Assembly: GCA_001692895.1 (NCBI GenBank)
Contig: KV748208.1
Coordinates: forward strand, 62,001-126,000
Origin: Cenococcum geophilum 1.58
Taxonomy: Eukaryota; Ascomycota; Dothideomycetes; Gloniales; Gloniaceae
Length of the DNA stretch: 64,000 bases
Direction: 5' to 3'
Part shown: positions 25,132-37,734 of the stretch, in pieces
How the letters are laid out: the number at the start of each line of letters is the position of its first letter
How positions within the stretch are numbered: the stretch's first letter is position 1
Position numbers and translations under genes: made by a program
The notes under the pieces: generated by a model
What the model was told of the DNA's origin: nothing
Databases searched by the model: none
Seen by the model: only the letters and a program-made list of their open reading frames with translations

Positions 25132-25175
25132 ATTTAGGGCACTAAAAAACCTATAGGTTTTTTAGTGCCCTAAAT
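25132..25175. repeat. Perfect 44-bp palindrome
   Basis: ATTTAGGGCACTAAAAAACC on the left arm is mirrored exactly on the right around TATA (centre 25153/25154). It has no mismatch, although surrounding DNA is heavily mutated. It may be a terminator-like hairpin, a recombination remnant, or two abutting inverted ends. Confidence 0.85.
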
Positions 25176-27148
25176 TTATATTAGCTTACCATTACTTAAA
25201 GCAAAAGGTTTTACCCACTATTCGCTATTAGGACTTCTTATAATACCTATAAAATAATTAATATTACTATAAAACTTAGAGCTGCTCTAGTATAAGAAGA
25301 GCTAGCGCTTCTAGAGCCGAGCGTAAGTTTACCTATTCTATGGATATTACCTCTTTATTAAGCTTTTTTACAGTTACTCCAAAAAGTAAATAAAGTTCTT
25401 AAGTTAGTTTATAAAGCTAAGTCGAAGTTAAAATCTTTTATAAAAAAAATAACTTTTAGGGTTAATTTTAAAGAAACTAGTGTTTTGTAATTAAGCCTAT
25501 TAAAGATATACTATTCTAAGCCTAACCCTAAAGTTATAATATTTCTTACTAAAGTTTAAGCCGGAAAGACGGCTTTTTAGAACCCTTAAGTTTAGAAAAC
25601 CTGCATAGACAATTAGAAGCGCTTTTTTAGAAATCCGCTTAATTATACCATTTTTATCTACTTAGTTCTTAAAATAGAGAAAGTACACTACTAGCTCCTT
25701 TGTAGATTTAGTTAAGCAGTTCTATAAAAGCTCTTAAAAGATAAATATATAGCGAGCTTAATAGCCAAAAACTTCTATGGAATTGGCTTAAATACTAAAA
25801 CCCTATTTAAAGACTTTATTAAAGAAATAGAAGATTTCTTTACTAGCGGAAGTAAGTACTGCTTAATTAGGGAGGTACTAGGAGGGCCTAGTATCTTATT
25901 CTTCCTTCCTTTAAAGATAGGGGATAGAGTGTAAGTTTAGTAGTAAATAGTAGTTATTTATATACTAACCGTAACCTTAAATAGGAAAAGAAGTTCCTAA
26001 AGGTAGGTTCTAACTATAACAAATTAATCCAAGCCTTTAAAGCTGCGGGTATTTTAGATATATTAAAAGAATATTATATACTTACCGAGAGCTTAATTAA
26101 AGAAGGCATTAGTATAGTTAAAATCCCTATAATTTAGTGTGGATACTAACTTTACTAGGTGCTACTACGGCTATTATATATAAAGCGATTAATTAGATTC
26201 CGGAAGCTCTAAAGTAAAGATTAGAACCTATTAAGCAACTAAATAGTAGGTAACCTAGGCGACCTAAAATCTAAAGAGATAAGGGGAACTTACTTTTAGT
26301 AAAGTAGAGTGCCGGCACTATAAGGCAAAACCAATATAACGTAGTAAATCCCGTTACTATATTCTAATAAGCCGCTCTAATACTGTATATATAGGAGGTA
26401 TATGGATATACCACTAGAAACAGCACCGGTAAGGGTAAGTAAAACTATATACCTAAGGAAATTCTAACTTCTTATTAGGAAATCCTAAAAATAATTTATA
26501 TAATCTATTACTAGGCTATAAAGATAATAGGGCTTAGCTATTTAATATATTAAATTTAACGGATAAGGGAAGAGGTATACTATATAGTAAGTGCTATTAT
26601 AAATGCCTTTTATAACCAGTACCTAACTTTAAGAAAGACGTATATAAGCAGGCGTAAACACCTGGGCTAAATAGACTATTTAGCGAAAACTAGCTATAAA
26701 TTTAGATGGGAATAACTTACGGCAACTTAGGGGTCCCAATAAACCCTATATAGTAGGAGGTGTATTATAAAGGCATAATAGTTTTATCTAACACTAAAAA
26801 TGGACCTAAAAGTTTCTTATTAAACCTATTTACTCCACTAATAGACGCCGAAAGCTATTTAGCTATACTAGATAACGGAATAAGTAAAGAATTATTAACT
26901 CTAATATAAAACGAAGTCCCTTTTACGCTAGGGATCCTTATAGACTTTAAACTACAATATAATTACTTTAATAAATTCCCTATATCCTTTAAACCATAAT
27001 ATAACTTCTTTAAAACATTAGACTTCGCAAATCTTAATATAGAACTATAGCCGTAAGCTGCCTACTAGGCTTTTCTTTTAGACCGGCTATAGCGATAGGA
27101 TAAGAAACACTACCCCGTTACTAATAGCGGCTGGTTTACTAGTAGTAT
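25176..27148 (+). pseudogene. Unrecognised gene interrupted by LTR element C, 5' part
   Basis: Coherent plus-strand coding: DFIKEIEDFFTSGSKYCLI, then REVLGGPSILFFLPLK (about 25810-25925), later FLLNLFTPLIDAESYLAIL (about 26810-26870) and KKHYPVTNSGWFTSS right up to 27148. The stop pattern is RIP-like. The frame appears to continue past element C from 33545. I cannot name the family. It is Starship-candidate cargo by position. Confidence 0.4.
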
Positions 27149-27374
27149 TGTGGGAGGGTACGACCACTCTTAGATAGGAAAGTCACAGTGCTGTCTGTCT
27201 GTCGGTCGGTCGGTCAGTCGTCAGTCGTAATCAATTAGTAGGAAAGCAGTCAGTAAGAAGAAAGGAAAGAATGTATTCTCTGTGGGTTGTGATGTCTAAG
27301 GAGGGAAGCTAAAGGCTCTATAAATACAGGAAAATGCCAAGCCACTAAGCAGTGGTCCTTTTTACCCTACTATA
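27149..27374 (-). repeat. 3' LTR of element C
   Basis: 226 bp. Starts TGTGGGAGGGTACGACC on the plus strand and contains a GTCTGTCTGTCGGTCGGTCG run and GGCTCTATAAATACAGG, a TATA-like motif. Confidence 0.9.
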
Positions 27375-27559
27375 TACCTCCCTCACTAAGAACGTTGTCC
27401 CCTAACGTTCTATATAGAAGAATAGCTAAATAAAAGCATAGTGAAAGCAGAATAGAAAAAGGAAAGCATATCCCTAAAAGAACGCAGATAACCTCGTCCT
27501 TAGCCCTCCTATAGAACTATTCCACGGCGTCCTTCCGTTACCTATAGCTAAGATCTAAC

Positions 27560-30390
27560 CTAGTAACTAGGGCAGCAGTAAACTAGAAATAATAACGGCA
27601 GCAGTAATAGTAGTAATAGTAACGGTAATAGAAATAGTAATAAAAGCAGATAGTTGGCGTGGTAAGATAAAGCAAAACAGTCAGTAGTAGAACAGTCGGT
27701 GATAGAACAATTGGTAGAAGAGCTCGGTCCGTGTAATAGGCGGTAGGACATCTAATAGCAGAACTTTTAATAGCAGAACACTTAGTAGTAGGACAGTCAG
27801 TAGCAGTTAGTTAGTAGCAGTCGGTCGGCGGAAGTCGGTCAGAATAGTAGCGGTAAAATAGTCAAATCGGTGGAACAGAACGGTGGAACAGTAGCAGTAG
27901 AATAGCTAGCCAGAACAGCAGTAGTAGTAGCAGTAGAACCGTCGGTTGGCGGCGGTCGGTTGGAGTAGCGATCAATAAAAACTAGAACGGAACAGGTTAG
28001 TCGGAACAATTAGGCGTTATAGCAGATTTAGTAGATCTAGTAGTAAAATAGATCTAGTAATGGTACAGATCTAGAACAGTAGAGACAGCAATTGGTTGAG
28101 ATAGTAGGGACAGAACAGTCGGACGGAATAGCGGTAGCAGCGGCGGCGGCAGGGTAGTCGATCAAAATGGCAGAGGCTACGACCCGACTCGATGGTTCGG
28201 CTGGTCGTTTGATATTAAGACTTTGCATCTAGCTCTGCATCGGTCTGTATCGTATACGGCTCTTAATTAAGGCTCTATCCGTGGCGTTGTATCAGGCCCT
28301 GCATTGTTAAGCTCTATGTCCGCATCGCTCTGCATCTGGCTATGCGTCTAGCTGCGCATCTGTAGCTCTGTATTGCATAGTCTACGTCCATGTCTGTATG
28401 CCTACGTTAACGACTGGCCGAAGACTGTCTAATTGGTCGGCGACGACGTGCTGTAACTGATCATTCGGTCGTTTAATTAAGGTAGAAAGTTGGCCCGGTC
28501 AAAGGCCCTAATTATCCTAATTTAGATGCGGAGATAGCGTTTAGCTGATCTAGACTTAATGAGGCCCTGGCTTGACTTAAGGTGTCTTCTGCTATATATA
28601 TGACTGGGGCTTTGCATCCGTAGACAGTTGGTTAAAGCTTCCGTGTAGACGTCTGATTGGTCAAGGTTCCGCATCTGCTATTTAATTAAGGCTTCGCATC
28701 TATAGGCGTCCAGTCAAGCTGCCGTACTGTTGTCGAATTAAGGCTCTGCACCTATATGCTCTATATCTGTAGACTCCGTGTACAATTCTGTGTGAGACTC
28801 CGTGTAAAGCTCCGTAACTATGTTTGTAGGAAAGATCGTTCTGGTTAACTAGTCCGTGGGCGTCAAGACGGGCGGTAGTTGATTAATATGGAGGTGGGTA
28901 GTCAAGGGAAGAGGCTCTCGCAGAGGCTCCAAAACGTTAATTAACCGTGTTTTTGACGTTCTTTTGGCCGTGTACTGGTTTCCTGATTAGGTCTAGTGCC
29001 TTAGTGCCTGCGTGCCTGCGTGCCTGTGGTGATGCATCTTTGGCTGCCGATTGAAGACGTCTGACGGTGACGGTGACTGATTTGATTTAACTATAACAAT
29101 GTATAATTAACTGACGTTTAAATAGGGTATTAGGTCGGCCCGACCGAAGGCTCTAATTTGACGACTTAACCTGTATAGGCGGCGTTCGACTAATCAGGAT
29201 TTGACTAAGGCTCTGGCTTAACTCAAGGCGTCTTCTGCTGTATGTACGACCTGGGCCCTGTACCGTAGGTGTTCGATTAAGCTTCTGTGCAGATATCCGA
29301 TCGGAGCTCCATATCCGTAGACGATCAATTAAGACTCTGGCTGTGCAGTCGTTTAGTCAAAGCTTTATATCTATGTAGTCAATTGATTAGGGCTCTGCAT
29401 TCGTATAATTAGGGCTCTCAATGTCCTCTAGACGTCTAATCTAAAGACCTGTCTTAAGGCTTCCTTCTTTACGAGCACTAACGGTAGCTTCCTCTAAACC
29501 ACTATAATAGGCCTAGTGCTTTTATAGGACGTCCTTAACAGCTACTTTCTTCCTTTTCTAAACCGTCCTTGCTCTTAGCTTCTTCGGTATATCCTTAGGC
29601 TTTTACGGCTGCTTCTTTGTTCCCGCTGCTAGCAGTACGCTTGTGTATCCTTAATCTTCCTCTAGCTTAAGAACCTTTTTAGGATTGTCTTCTGCTTTTA
29701 GTCCCTTAATTACTGTTCTGCTAACTCCATGCTTTGTTAAGTCGTCCTTTAAAACTATCCTATGGCAGCCCCTTAGCTGTTGTGACTACCTCCGTCGTAT
29801 ATCCCTTGCCCTTGTGTCTATAAAACAGTCCTTTATCAAGATGACCTCTAAGAAAAAGCGCTGGCTCCTATACGTCCAATTCCTGTTTCCCTTATAATCC
29901 TCAATAAGGCCCTTTACTAGCTTAGCTAGATACGGCTTGGTCCTATCTTTGGTCGCATAAGAATAGCCTAAGTATGTGGTGCTTTATCACTAATATTGTG
30001 CTGCTGCCTTTATATAAGTCCCTTCCTTATCACGGTGTCCGTTCTCATCGTGTAGCCGGTGCAGTACTAAATTTGGGTGGTAGGGCAGAGCTACAATTAG
30101 CTGTTGTTCGAATAAGGAACAAAGTCGGCCCGATCAAAGGCTCTAATTTAACGATATTTGACTGATTCAATTCAGTGACGGCGACGTGCTAACATCAAGG
30201 CTCTAGCTTGATTCAACTCTTCAACCAGTTGTGGCTTCTATACGGTCGCTCGACTAATCAAGGCTTCCGTACAGTCATTTAATTAAGGCTTTGCGTCTAG
30301 TTCTACATTTAGCTCTGCATCGTACAATCGGCTCTGTATTTGTGCAATCAATTAAGGCTCTTAGTATCCGTTCTTATCATATAGCTGCAT
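27560..30390. repeat. Low-complexity interior of element C
   Basis: 27560-28150 is built from CAGTAG/AACAGTCGGT-type units. From 28260 to 30370 the phrase AATTAAGGCTCTGCATC recurs in degenerate form (near 28265, 28683, 28736, 30278, 30351). No reading frame with protein character was found; short frames such as 29685-29897 are probably chance. Confidence 0.6.
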
Positions 30391-30396
30391 CCTTAA

Positions 30397-30530
30397 ATTT
30401 TAGGGGCGGTGTAGAGTTTTACCGGCTCTATTGCTGAATAGACTAATCAGGATTTTCCATCCCTGGGATAGAAAATCGCTATTAGCTCGGCGATAGGCAG
30501 TGAGCTAAACTGATATCTTTACAGTAAGCC
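30397..30530 (-). repeat. 3' module shared with Gypsy B
   Basis: Matches 18193-18325 in the same orientation (GCGGTGTAGAGTTTTACC start) and contains GATTTTCCATCCC..GGGATAGAAAATC. It is less mutated than the Gypsy B copy. Confidence 0.75.
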
Positions 30531-30899
30531 GTCGCGACTAACGCGTCTTAACGCGTTGCGATTAAGAAAGTAAACAAAAAAAGGAGCCTTAGGAAATACT
30601 GTAACTAAGTAGATAAATAGAAATCTTTTATGCGGCCGTCACCTGCGTCCCCTCCCCTACCTTAGAACTTGACTGTCCCCTAGTCGAATATCCTACACCT
30701 ACGGCGGAGCCTGCTTTGGAGCTTGCTGCGGAGCCTAGTTGCACAGTTGTCTCTAAAGTCGCGGCCAAGGGTCGGACGATCCATCCATAGGTACCACTTA
30801 ATAATAGTCTTCCCTAGCTTCAGCTGCCTTCTCCATAGGCCGTGACCTAATCTGCATGTAGTCTTCTGGTCGTACATTGCTCTCCTATGGCTTAATAGC

Positions 30900-33000
30900 T
30901 GTCCTAGTTGCGCGGCTATCTTTAAGGGTCAGGCGATTCTAATAGTAGTCCCCCCAGTTCATACTTTTCTCGTTACTGATCTTTAGCGCTACTCCATTAT
31001 AGAAGGCCCGCTGCTGTGTCTGTTCTTTTTTCGGTCTGTCTAGGTCTGCTCCTTAGTATATATAGAGCCAGTTCTTAATATTTTTCAATCGTCCCTCATT
31101 GCCGAGCTACGGTAGTTTAGGTCCAGGTCGGTCGCGTGTCCCAACTACCAGTCTTCCTCAATTAGACAGATATACAAATCCTTACTAAATAAGATCCTTT
31201 AAGCCTTAATATTCGTGCTTAGTAAAACGGTGGCTTCCTCCGCATCTAAAACAGGTCCGTCGGCTTTATCCTTGCGTACCCTATACGTCCCGTTGCGGCC
31301 ATCCAAAGGCGGTAGAACCCTGCGGATATTGAGAGTTCTGCGGATATCAAGAGTCCTGCGGATATCAAAAGTCCTATAGAGGTCGAGAGCCTTACGGAAC
31401 AAAGGGAGCTTGGGCGCTATTCTGCCAGTCTTCGTATCCTAGTACTAGCTTATATCCTTATGCTAGGCCTTAAACTACAGCTTAATCTATAGCAGGTGAC
31501 TGCTGCTGCATTAGGGCTCCTCCGTGTACACTTAGTCCAACTAGGTCCGTTTTCTGGCTAGCTTAACGGGCGTTAGCTATCTTATTTGGCTAAAAGATCG
31601 TAGGCAGTCAAAGGGTAGTATCTTTATTTATAACTGGCTGCTGATTACAGAACTGCTTAACCAGCTAATAAAGGCTCTGCTCCTCGGGGTCTATTTTTAA
31701 CAAACGATCTACGCCCTTATATAAACTAAGTCTATCTTCTACGGCTCTTAGTAACTAATAGAAGTCAAAGGACTCTTATCTATCTAGATCAGCTCCCGTT
31801 TTAGCCATAGCGTATCTTTAATATTTAAGCGGAAGTCCTTTTATAAACCAGTATCCTCGCTAACCGTTCTCTAGGTTACCTGCTTCGGTAGCCTTTTAAG
31901 AGATCAGTGTAAACTGCCTACAGTACTCGCGCACGCCAGGTAGGCTGCTCCTACACTGTAGTACGTAGGCCTCCAAGAATTCTACCGTCTCCATTTCACG
32001 AAAGCGGTCACTTCCTCAGTATTCTGCCCTAAGCTTCCTCACGAGCTCTATCTAATTACCAGCTATGAATTTAGGCAGACTTCGGATCCACATTCCTATC
32101 CAGTAATCGCAGTATTCCAGAAGACCCTAGTGCTTCTCCTTGCTCGTAACGTAATATCGGGCGCATAGTCTTTCGTACTGCTCGATAAATTATAACACAT
32201 CTTATCCTATAAAGTACGGAGATCCAACAGTTCCTAGGGCTGGCATAGGCTGGGTTACAACGTATATCCTATCTTAAGTCATCGGCTGCTGGCTATAGGG
32301 CGTATCTAGAGCTTCCTTAGGAGCTTACAGGTAGTCCTTACGGCTCCTATCCTTCGTCTGCTAGGGGTTATCGGCCCTAGGTATTACGAGTGAACGCTAT
32401 AGTAGGTCTGCTTGCATTGCCGCCTAAGGTAATAGTGTCCTAGATGGCTGTCCTAGTATTGGTTTATACTCAGTAAAAGAAGTATAGGCTTCGCTTCCTT
32501 TTGGCTGCTTTTTAACGCCTAGAGGTTGGTCTTCCTAAAAAAGCACGGTATCTTCATTTACGGCCACTGGGTCTTAATACGTCCGTCTATTTTAACCTGC
32601 CGTTATTCTATACGGTAGGGTACTGCTAAGCCTTAGGCTTTCACTTATATATACTTCTTTATAGAACGCCTCCAGAGCCGCCGCTAATACGATCTAGATA
32701 ACTTAAAAAAAGATAAAGCTAAGCTAGAATAGGAAGCTTTCAAGGGCAGATCTAATCTCATATACTTACGACCTTACTCAGTATTCTCTCTTCTGTTCCT
32801 AAAGGGCAGCGCTAACTTCCTTTGCCGCTAGATGCCTTAGATCTCGTTTCTATCTAATTAATTAGCTCTTGGCTTATTGTCTCTGCATCTTCAATAAAGC
32901 TCTAGCCATGCTCGTACGCGGGTAGTAGAAATATCAGGTAATTCCAACCGGTCAAAGTCGTCTAATTGGCTCGCCTGTTCGCTAAACGTCCTTACTTATA
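30900..33000 (-). pseudogene. gag of LTR element C
   Basis: Minus-strand reading. Capsid-like sequence at about 31860-32060 contains ELVRKLRAEY, FREMETVEFLEAYVLQCR and PGVREYCRQFTLIS. Towards the C-terminus (about 31230-31275) is a zinc-knuckle-like CFRCGGSHRFTKHEY whose final Cys appears as Tyr. A proline/tyrosine-rich linker of repeated YPQ units lies between (31320-31380). Occasional TAG/TAA stops show mutation, lighter than in Gypsy A, B and D. No pol frame follows. Confidence 0.75.
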
Positions 33001-33318
33001 ATTTCCGTGACACTCTTTTGCCTCCTATTGCCACTCTTTGGCCTATACATCAAGTCTAATGTCCGTCTTTTCCGCTGTCTTTCTGTTCAGGGACTACCTA
33101 GTTCCCCTCGCTGTCCGATACTACCTGGTTCTCTACTTCTGCTATCTCGTTAGTCTAGCTGGCGGTTCTTTTACAGCTGGTTATTCTTCTACAGCTAGCG
33201 GTTCTTCTATAGCTATAGTATATTCCTGCGTATCTCCTATGTATATAGTTGTATGTAAAATGCCAGACTTCTAATCCAAAGAGCTTGCCGTTATCCCCAC
33301 GTGGAATGCCATAAAATA

Positions 33319-33544
33319 TATAGGAGGGTACGACCACTCTCAGATAGGAAAGTCACAGTGCTGTCTGTCTGTCGGTCGGTCGGTTGGTCGTCAGTCGTAA
33401 TTAATTAGTAGGAAAGCAGTCAGTAAGAAGAAAGGAAAGAATGTATTCTCCGTGGGTTGTAATATCCAAGGAGGGAAGCTAAAGGCTCTATAAATACAGG
33501 AAAATGCCAAGCCACTAAGCAGTAGTCCTTTTTACCCCACCATA
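33319..33544 (-). repeat. 5' LTR of element C
   Basis: 226-bp partner of 27149-27374. It differs by a handful of mostly transition changes, for example TATAGGAGGG for TGTGGGAGGG at the edge. Confidence 0.9.
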
Positions 33545-36079
33545 GTATAAAGGATAGTATACCCGCAAGCCAGTTCTACTTGCTGTTTAGTACTTTTATC
33601 AGTAATATATATAGGCGCCTTTAAGACCTAGATAGGAATAATAAACTAGTCTCTTTAAGTTCTTATATATATATCCTCTTTTATAAATCGAAAAATGACC
33701 TAGCGTTATAGAGGCTGCTAAATTATTAGTAGATTACGTATAATTTAATGCCTTACTACTTACCTTTGTAATAACTTCGGCTAAGCTACTCTATAAAGGT
33801 ATAAAACTTCTTAATCTACTTCCTTTAACGTGCATTTCTCTATACCTAGCTCTAAAAAAGGTGTAAAAGTAGTTTCCTACTTCTTTAGCACCTTGTAAAT
33901 ATTTTTAATTATATTACTAGTATCTAGTTCAATCTAATATAAATATTTAGGTATAAGTGGCGTCTATAAGAGCGGAAGGGTTCCAATAAAAAAGATAAGG
34001 AATTTTGCTGTGTCAGATTAACCATATAGAAACTACATTTAAGGAAGGGCATTTTTTAGTATTAGTATTGCTAAAATCCTAGCGGAGGTCTTACTTACCG
34101 CTTTATGCAGCCTAGTTACCATTAAGTAATTAATAATAAGTATAGATAATACTTTTTAGTAAACTAAGATAAGTGGGGTTTTTTTAGTTATATAACTAGC
34201 TTTATCCAAATAAAGGGGCAGTGGGAAAATGCTTAGTATGTATATAAGCCTTAATATATAAAGATAGATATCGCGTACATTAGAAGCTAACTTATTTACT
34301 ATATTATTTTTATAGTATAATTTAACTAGGTAGTCTAAAATACTATACCTAAACATTTTAACGGCTCTTATTATCTAATAATCAACCTATATTTCCCTAC
34401 GTAGATATATACGTCCTTTCCTATTCCAGCCAATAGGTATAAAGATATAAGACTAGATAAAATACTAGGGCTTTAGTAATTAATATATAAATAGGCCACT
34501 ACTTAAAGCCAAATTTCTAATAAGTTAACCTTCTTATATTTAACCTTTTTAACCTTTTTATACTCTTAAAGGCATATTATATCTAATTCGCTTACTAAAC
34601 GGATCGTAGAGTTAATCTTTAACCCCTTACTAAAGTGGACGGCACCAGACTGTAACGGTTAGGTTTAGGCCAAATATAATTAGCCAACGCAATTTATATT
34701 TAGTGCAGCTAAAGATAAACTTATCTTAGAATAGATTAGATATTCGCCTACTATTAGTTTAACCGTAATAAAATTAAGTAAGCTTTCTAAATAATGCAAT
34801 AGGTCTAAATTATTAGTTATAGATAGGGTAATGGCAAAATATATAAGATCGTGGTTAAAATAAAAGAGACTAAAGGCGCTCCTTACGTTATAGTTGGTTG
34901 GGGTAAGCTATGAACGTTAGAATAGTCAGCAAAATAGTTAAAGTGGGCCGTAAAACCTATCTTATAGTTATTAAGTTAGCTAGGTTTAAACATAGAGGAG
35001 CTATAGGGTCTTAATAGGAAGTTTAGCTCCGGGAAAGCTACCGCGGAAGATCTAGCTTAAGTAGTTAGAGATAACCTCGCTATTTTAAAAAGGGCTCTTA
35101 TAATAGAGAAGCTTATAAAGGTAACTAGGGAAGCTAGCTTAGATTATAGAAATAGCAGTAAAAGGTTCTTCCTATATATTTTAAAGCCTTTAATATATAC
35201 AATACACCTACTTAAAATAACCTATCTATCCCACCTACTATTTTATAGGATAGCTATAGGTTCTTAAGTTATCTAATTATTTTCTAAAACTTAGATAAAC
35301 CGCCTTACTTCTAAAACATTATTACCTCGGTCGCATAATCACCTTAGTTATACTACGCTGCTACCTATAGGTCGTATACGATATATATAAAGGATGCTTA
35401 GGTGCAGTATATATACGGCTTAATTAAGGCGGCAGACTTACGTGTATATTAAAAGCAAACTTAAGGCCCACGTTAATTTGGTACCCTTATATAAAAACTA
35501 ATATATATAAAGGTAAAGTATATTCCCCTAGTTTTTAAATAACTTTATATTATTACTTAAATCCGCCAGTTTAAAAAAAATTCTAACCCTATATACTAAA
35601 TTCCAATCTAGCGTACGCGACATTGGCCTAAGGAACTACATCATATCTTAAGGCAATATGCCACTATATTAATTACACTAAAAAATATAATAAGTGCACG
35701 GCGCCTATAAAGTATATAATTTTAAAGTAAAGATACAATAAGTATAACATAGTAAAAGCCACTAGATACCCTTATAAGGATTTTAAGCTAGCAAAAGGGT
35801 AAAACGGTAAAGAGATCCGGCTTAGGATAAGTAAGAGGAATAAATCTTATCTAAGATGCCTTTTCTAAGTTAGTGCCGTCCGCGCTCTTATTAATAAAAA
35901 GAACCTATTCTAGTATATATTACTCTATAACTAATTAAGCCCGCGCGCTAATCTTAGAGTAAGAAGTGCTAAAGCTATAATAGCTATAATTATAACAACA
36001 AGAACTAAATTAGGGAGAACAGTAATAGAAAAGGCCGAGGAAAATTCATTCCGCTGTACACCTTTATATTATTAAATTA
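33545..36079. other. RIP-degraded cargo remnants, not identified
   Basis: Continues the gene cut by element C for roughly 500 bp on the plus strand (for example NALLLTFVITSAKLLYKGI near 33750-33810, CKYFQLYYQYLV near 33890-33925). Beyond about 34150 no single frame stays coherent; the 66-codon minus frame at 34156-34356 is hydrophobic and probably spurious. Assumed non-functional cargo. Confidence 0.4.
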
Positions 36080-36850
36080 TTAGTTATATAATATAAAATT
36101 TAAAGTAAATATACCTTTTAAATCTTAAATAATAGCATTAAAGGCATTATATTAGCCTTATTAGCATTTTTTAATAATACTTCTAATTACTTACAGAGAC
36201 TTAGTTTTAGGAAATTCGCCTTTTAAATACTAAGCGTAAATGTTAGCCTTAAATAATATATAGTAAGAAGCGACTTTAATTATAATTTTATATAATACAG
36301 AGCTAAACGCAAAGAGATTACCTTTAATAGATAGGGCCGATCTGGGATATTAATAACTAACTATTACCATAATAAAAAAAGGAGAACTATCTAATAAAGA
36401 ACCAGCATAGTCCGCTAATTTAGCATCTAGATTCTTATCTAAGAATACGTTTTAAGACGTTAGGTCTTTATAAATAACGCCTATATAATAGGCGAAACCT
36501 AGAGATTTTATAAGTTAAGTAGCCCAGTAGAGTTAGTACCTAATATTAATGTTATTTATACGCTTCTTAAGGAAAGATTAGAGATTACTATTAGGGGTAT
36601 ATTTAAGGCGGATGCCTAATTTATAAAGTCTATAATAACGTAAAACTCCTTAGTGTCCCCTATGTTCACCAAATCGCTTATAAATTTTCTTTTTAATTAT
36701 AATAAAGTCCGTGTTTTTCTTAGCATAAAGGGATTTAATAATAGTTTAGAAGGATTTATTAAGGTATACTATACCTAAATTTCCCTAAGAAATAATATCT
36801 TTTAGGCTAAATCCTATTAGGTAATTAATTTCGTCCAATATATACAATAG
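36080..36850 (-). pseudogene. Small fungal protein kinase domain, degraded
   Basis: Minus-strand translation shows a protein kinase: FGEHRG.GVLRYYRLYKLGIRL, then NSNL.SFLKKRI, the catalytic loop YKDLTS.NVFLDKNLDAKLA (about 36410-36470, matching HGDLTxxNIFLD), the DFG-equivalent DYAGS, an SALSIKGNLFAFSSVLYKI block corresponding to the DLFALGSVLYEI helix F region, and a YLKGEFPKTKSL tail near 36180. It resembles a compact kinase family common in fungal accessory DNA. Stops at Gln and Trp positions and a His-to-Tyr change in the loop mark RIP inactivation. Confidence 0.75.
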
Positions 36851-37734
36851 CTATGCTATCTAGATTAACTATAAGGCGGAGCTTAATAGGACTCTTAGAG
36901 GATAGATATCGAAGTATATATATATATAAGAGAAACGGACAAATAAGGTTTTATAGGGATGTTAAAAAAAGGGCGGCTCTAAGAAATATCCCGTTAGCAT
37001 ATAAAAGGGAAATTAAAATAGCGTTAGGCGTATATACGCTTGCCTTTATATTAACACTAAAAAATAGATCGCAGGAATTAATAAGCGTTACTTTAGCCCT
37101 TATACATAATAAGCGATCCTTAAGAATTAATAGTAATAAATCCTACTAGTTTACTATAAAAGGTATAGTTTAAGGTAGGCTTTTAAATTAAACGGATAGA
37201 ATTTAGTATTAATAGTATAAGATTCTATATAGAGTATAGTCTAGTAAAAAAAGGGGCCAAAAGTTACCGTATAAGTCCTACTAGTAGTTTTTAATGCAGA
37301 AATCTAAGGGGTAAAAAGGGAAAGTAGAGGAGGCTAAAGGTAAAAAAGGTAAGAGGAAAGTTGGACGTAAAATATAGAGCGGAGGACGTAGCTAAAGCGC
37401 TTCGCGACTTAACCGTGCGGCGTAGCTAATACCCAGATCTATTAAAGTTGCTTTAGTTATATACCTATTAGTATTGTTTAAAAGCTAGCACTAAAGGTAG
37501 TAGGGTTAGCTAAAACCAGCTAAAATATAATTAGGAAAGTAGCCGCGCTTTTAGCCCCCCCGGCGTAAGGGAGTTAAAAATTAGCCCTTTACCCTAACCC
37601 CTCCCTTAACTCTCTAAGTACCCTATTTATATTATCCAGTCTAGTTTAGGACCTTATAATAGTACCTTTATACTTAGTTACTCTAATTAACGCCTAGTAT
37701 ATAAATAGGGTATTAATGGGTTTAATAACTTCGG
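36851..37734. other. Degraded sequence with one 98-codon open frame
   Basis: The plus-strand frame 36853-37149 (MLSRLTIRRSLIGLLEDRYR) is basic and has no recognised family. Because it abuts the kinase's 5' end on the opposite strand it may be the antisense of lost kinase upstream sequence. Nothing else recognised. Confidence 0.3.

Larger units (their letters stand above)
27149..33544 (-). mobile_element. LTR element C: gag-only, large non-autonomous type
   Basis: 6396 bp with two 226-bp LTRs and a GTAT duplication (27145-27148, 33545-33548). A purine tract on the minus strand (27375-27395) adjoins the left LTR, so the right LTR is 5'. Only gag is recognisable; the rest (27.4-30.9 kb) is degenerate low-complexity sequence, with no RT, RNase H or integrase seen. 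This fits a large retrotransposon derivative (LARD) mobilised in trans. Its GC content is higher than that of its surroundings, so it is a late arrival. Confidence 0.85.

Noticed and set aside
34156..34356. 66-codon hydrophobic minus-strand frame that could be a membrane peptide
   Set aside because: Typical of AT-rich RIP DNA translated by chance; no homologous feel and no context.
36853..37149. 98-codon plus-strand frame as a stand-alone gene
   Set aside because: The longest open stretch in its area, but with no recognisable domain; adjoins a kinase on the other strand and is probably chance.
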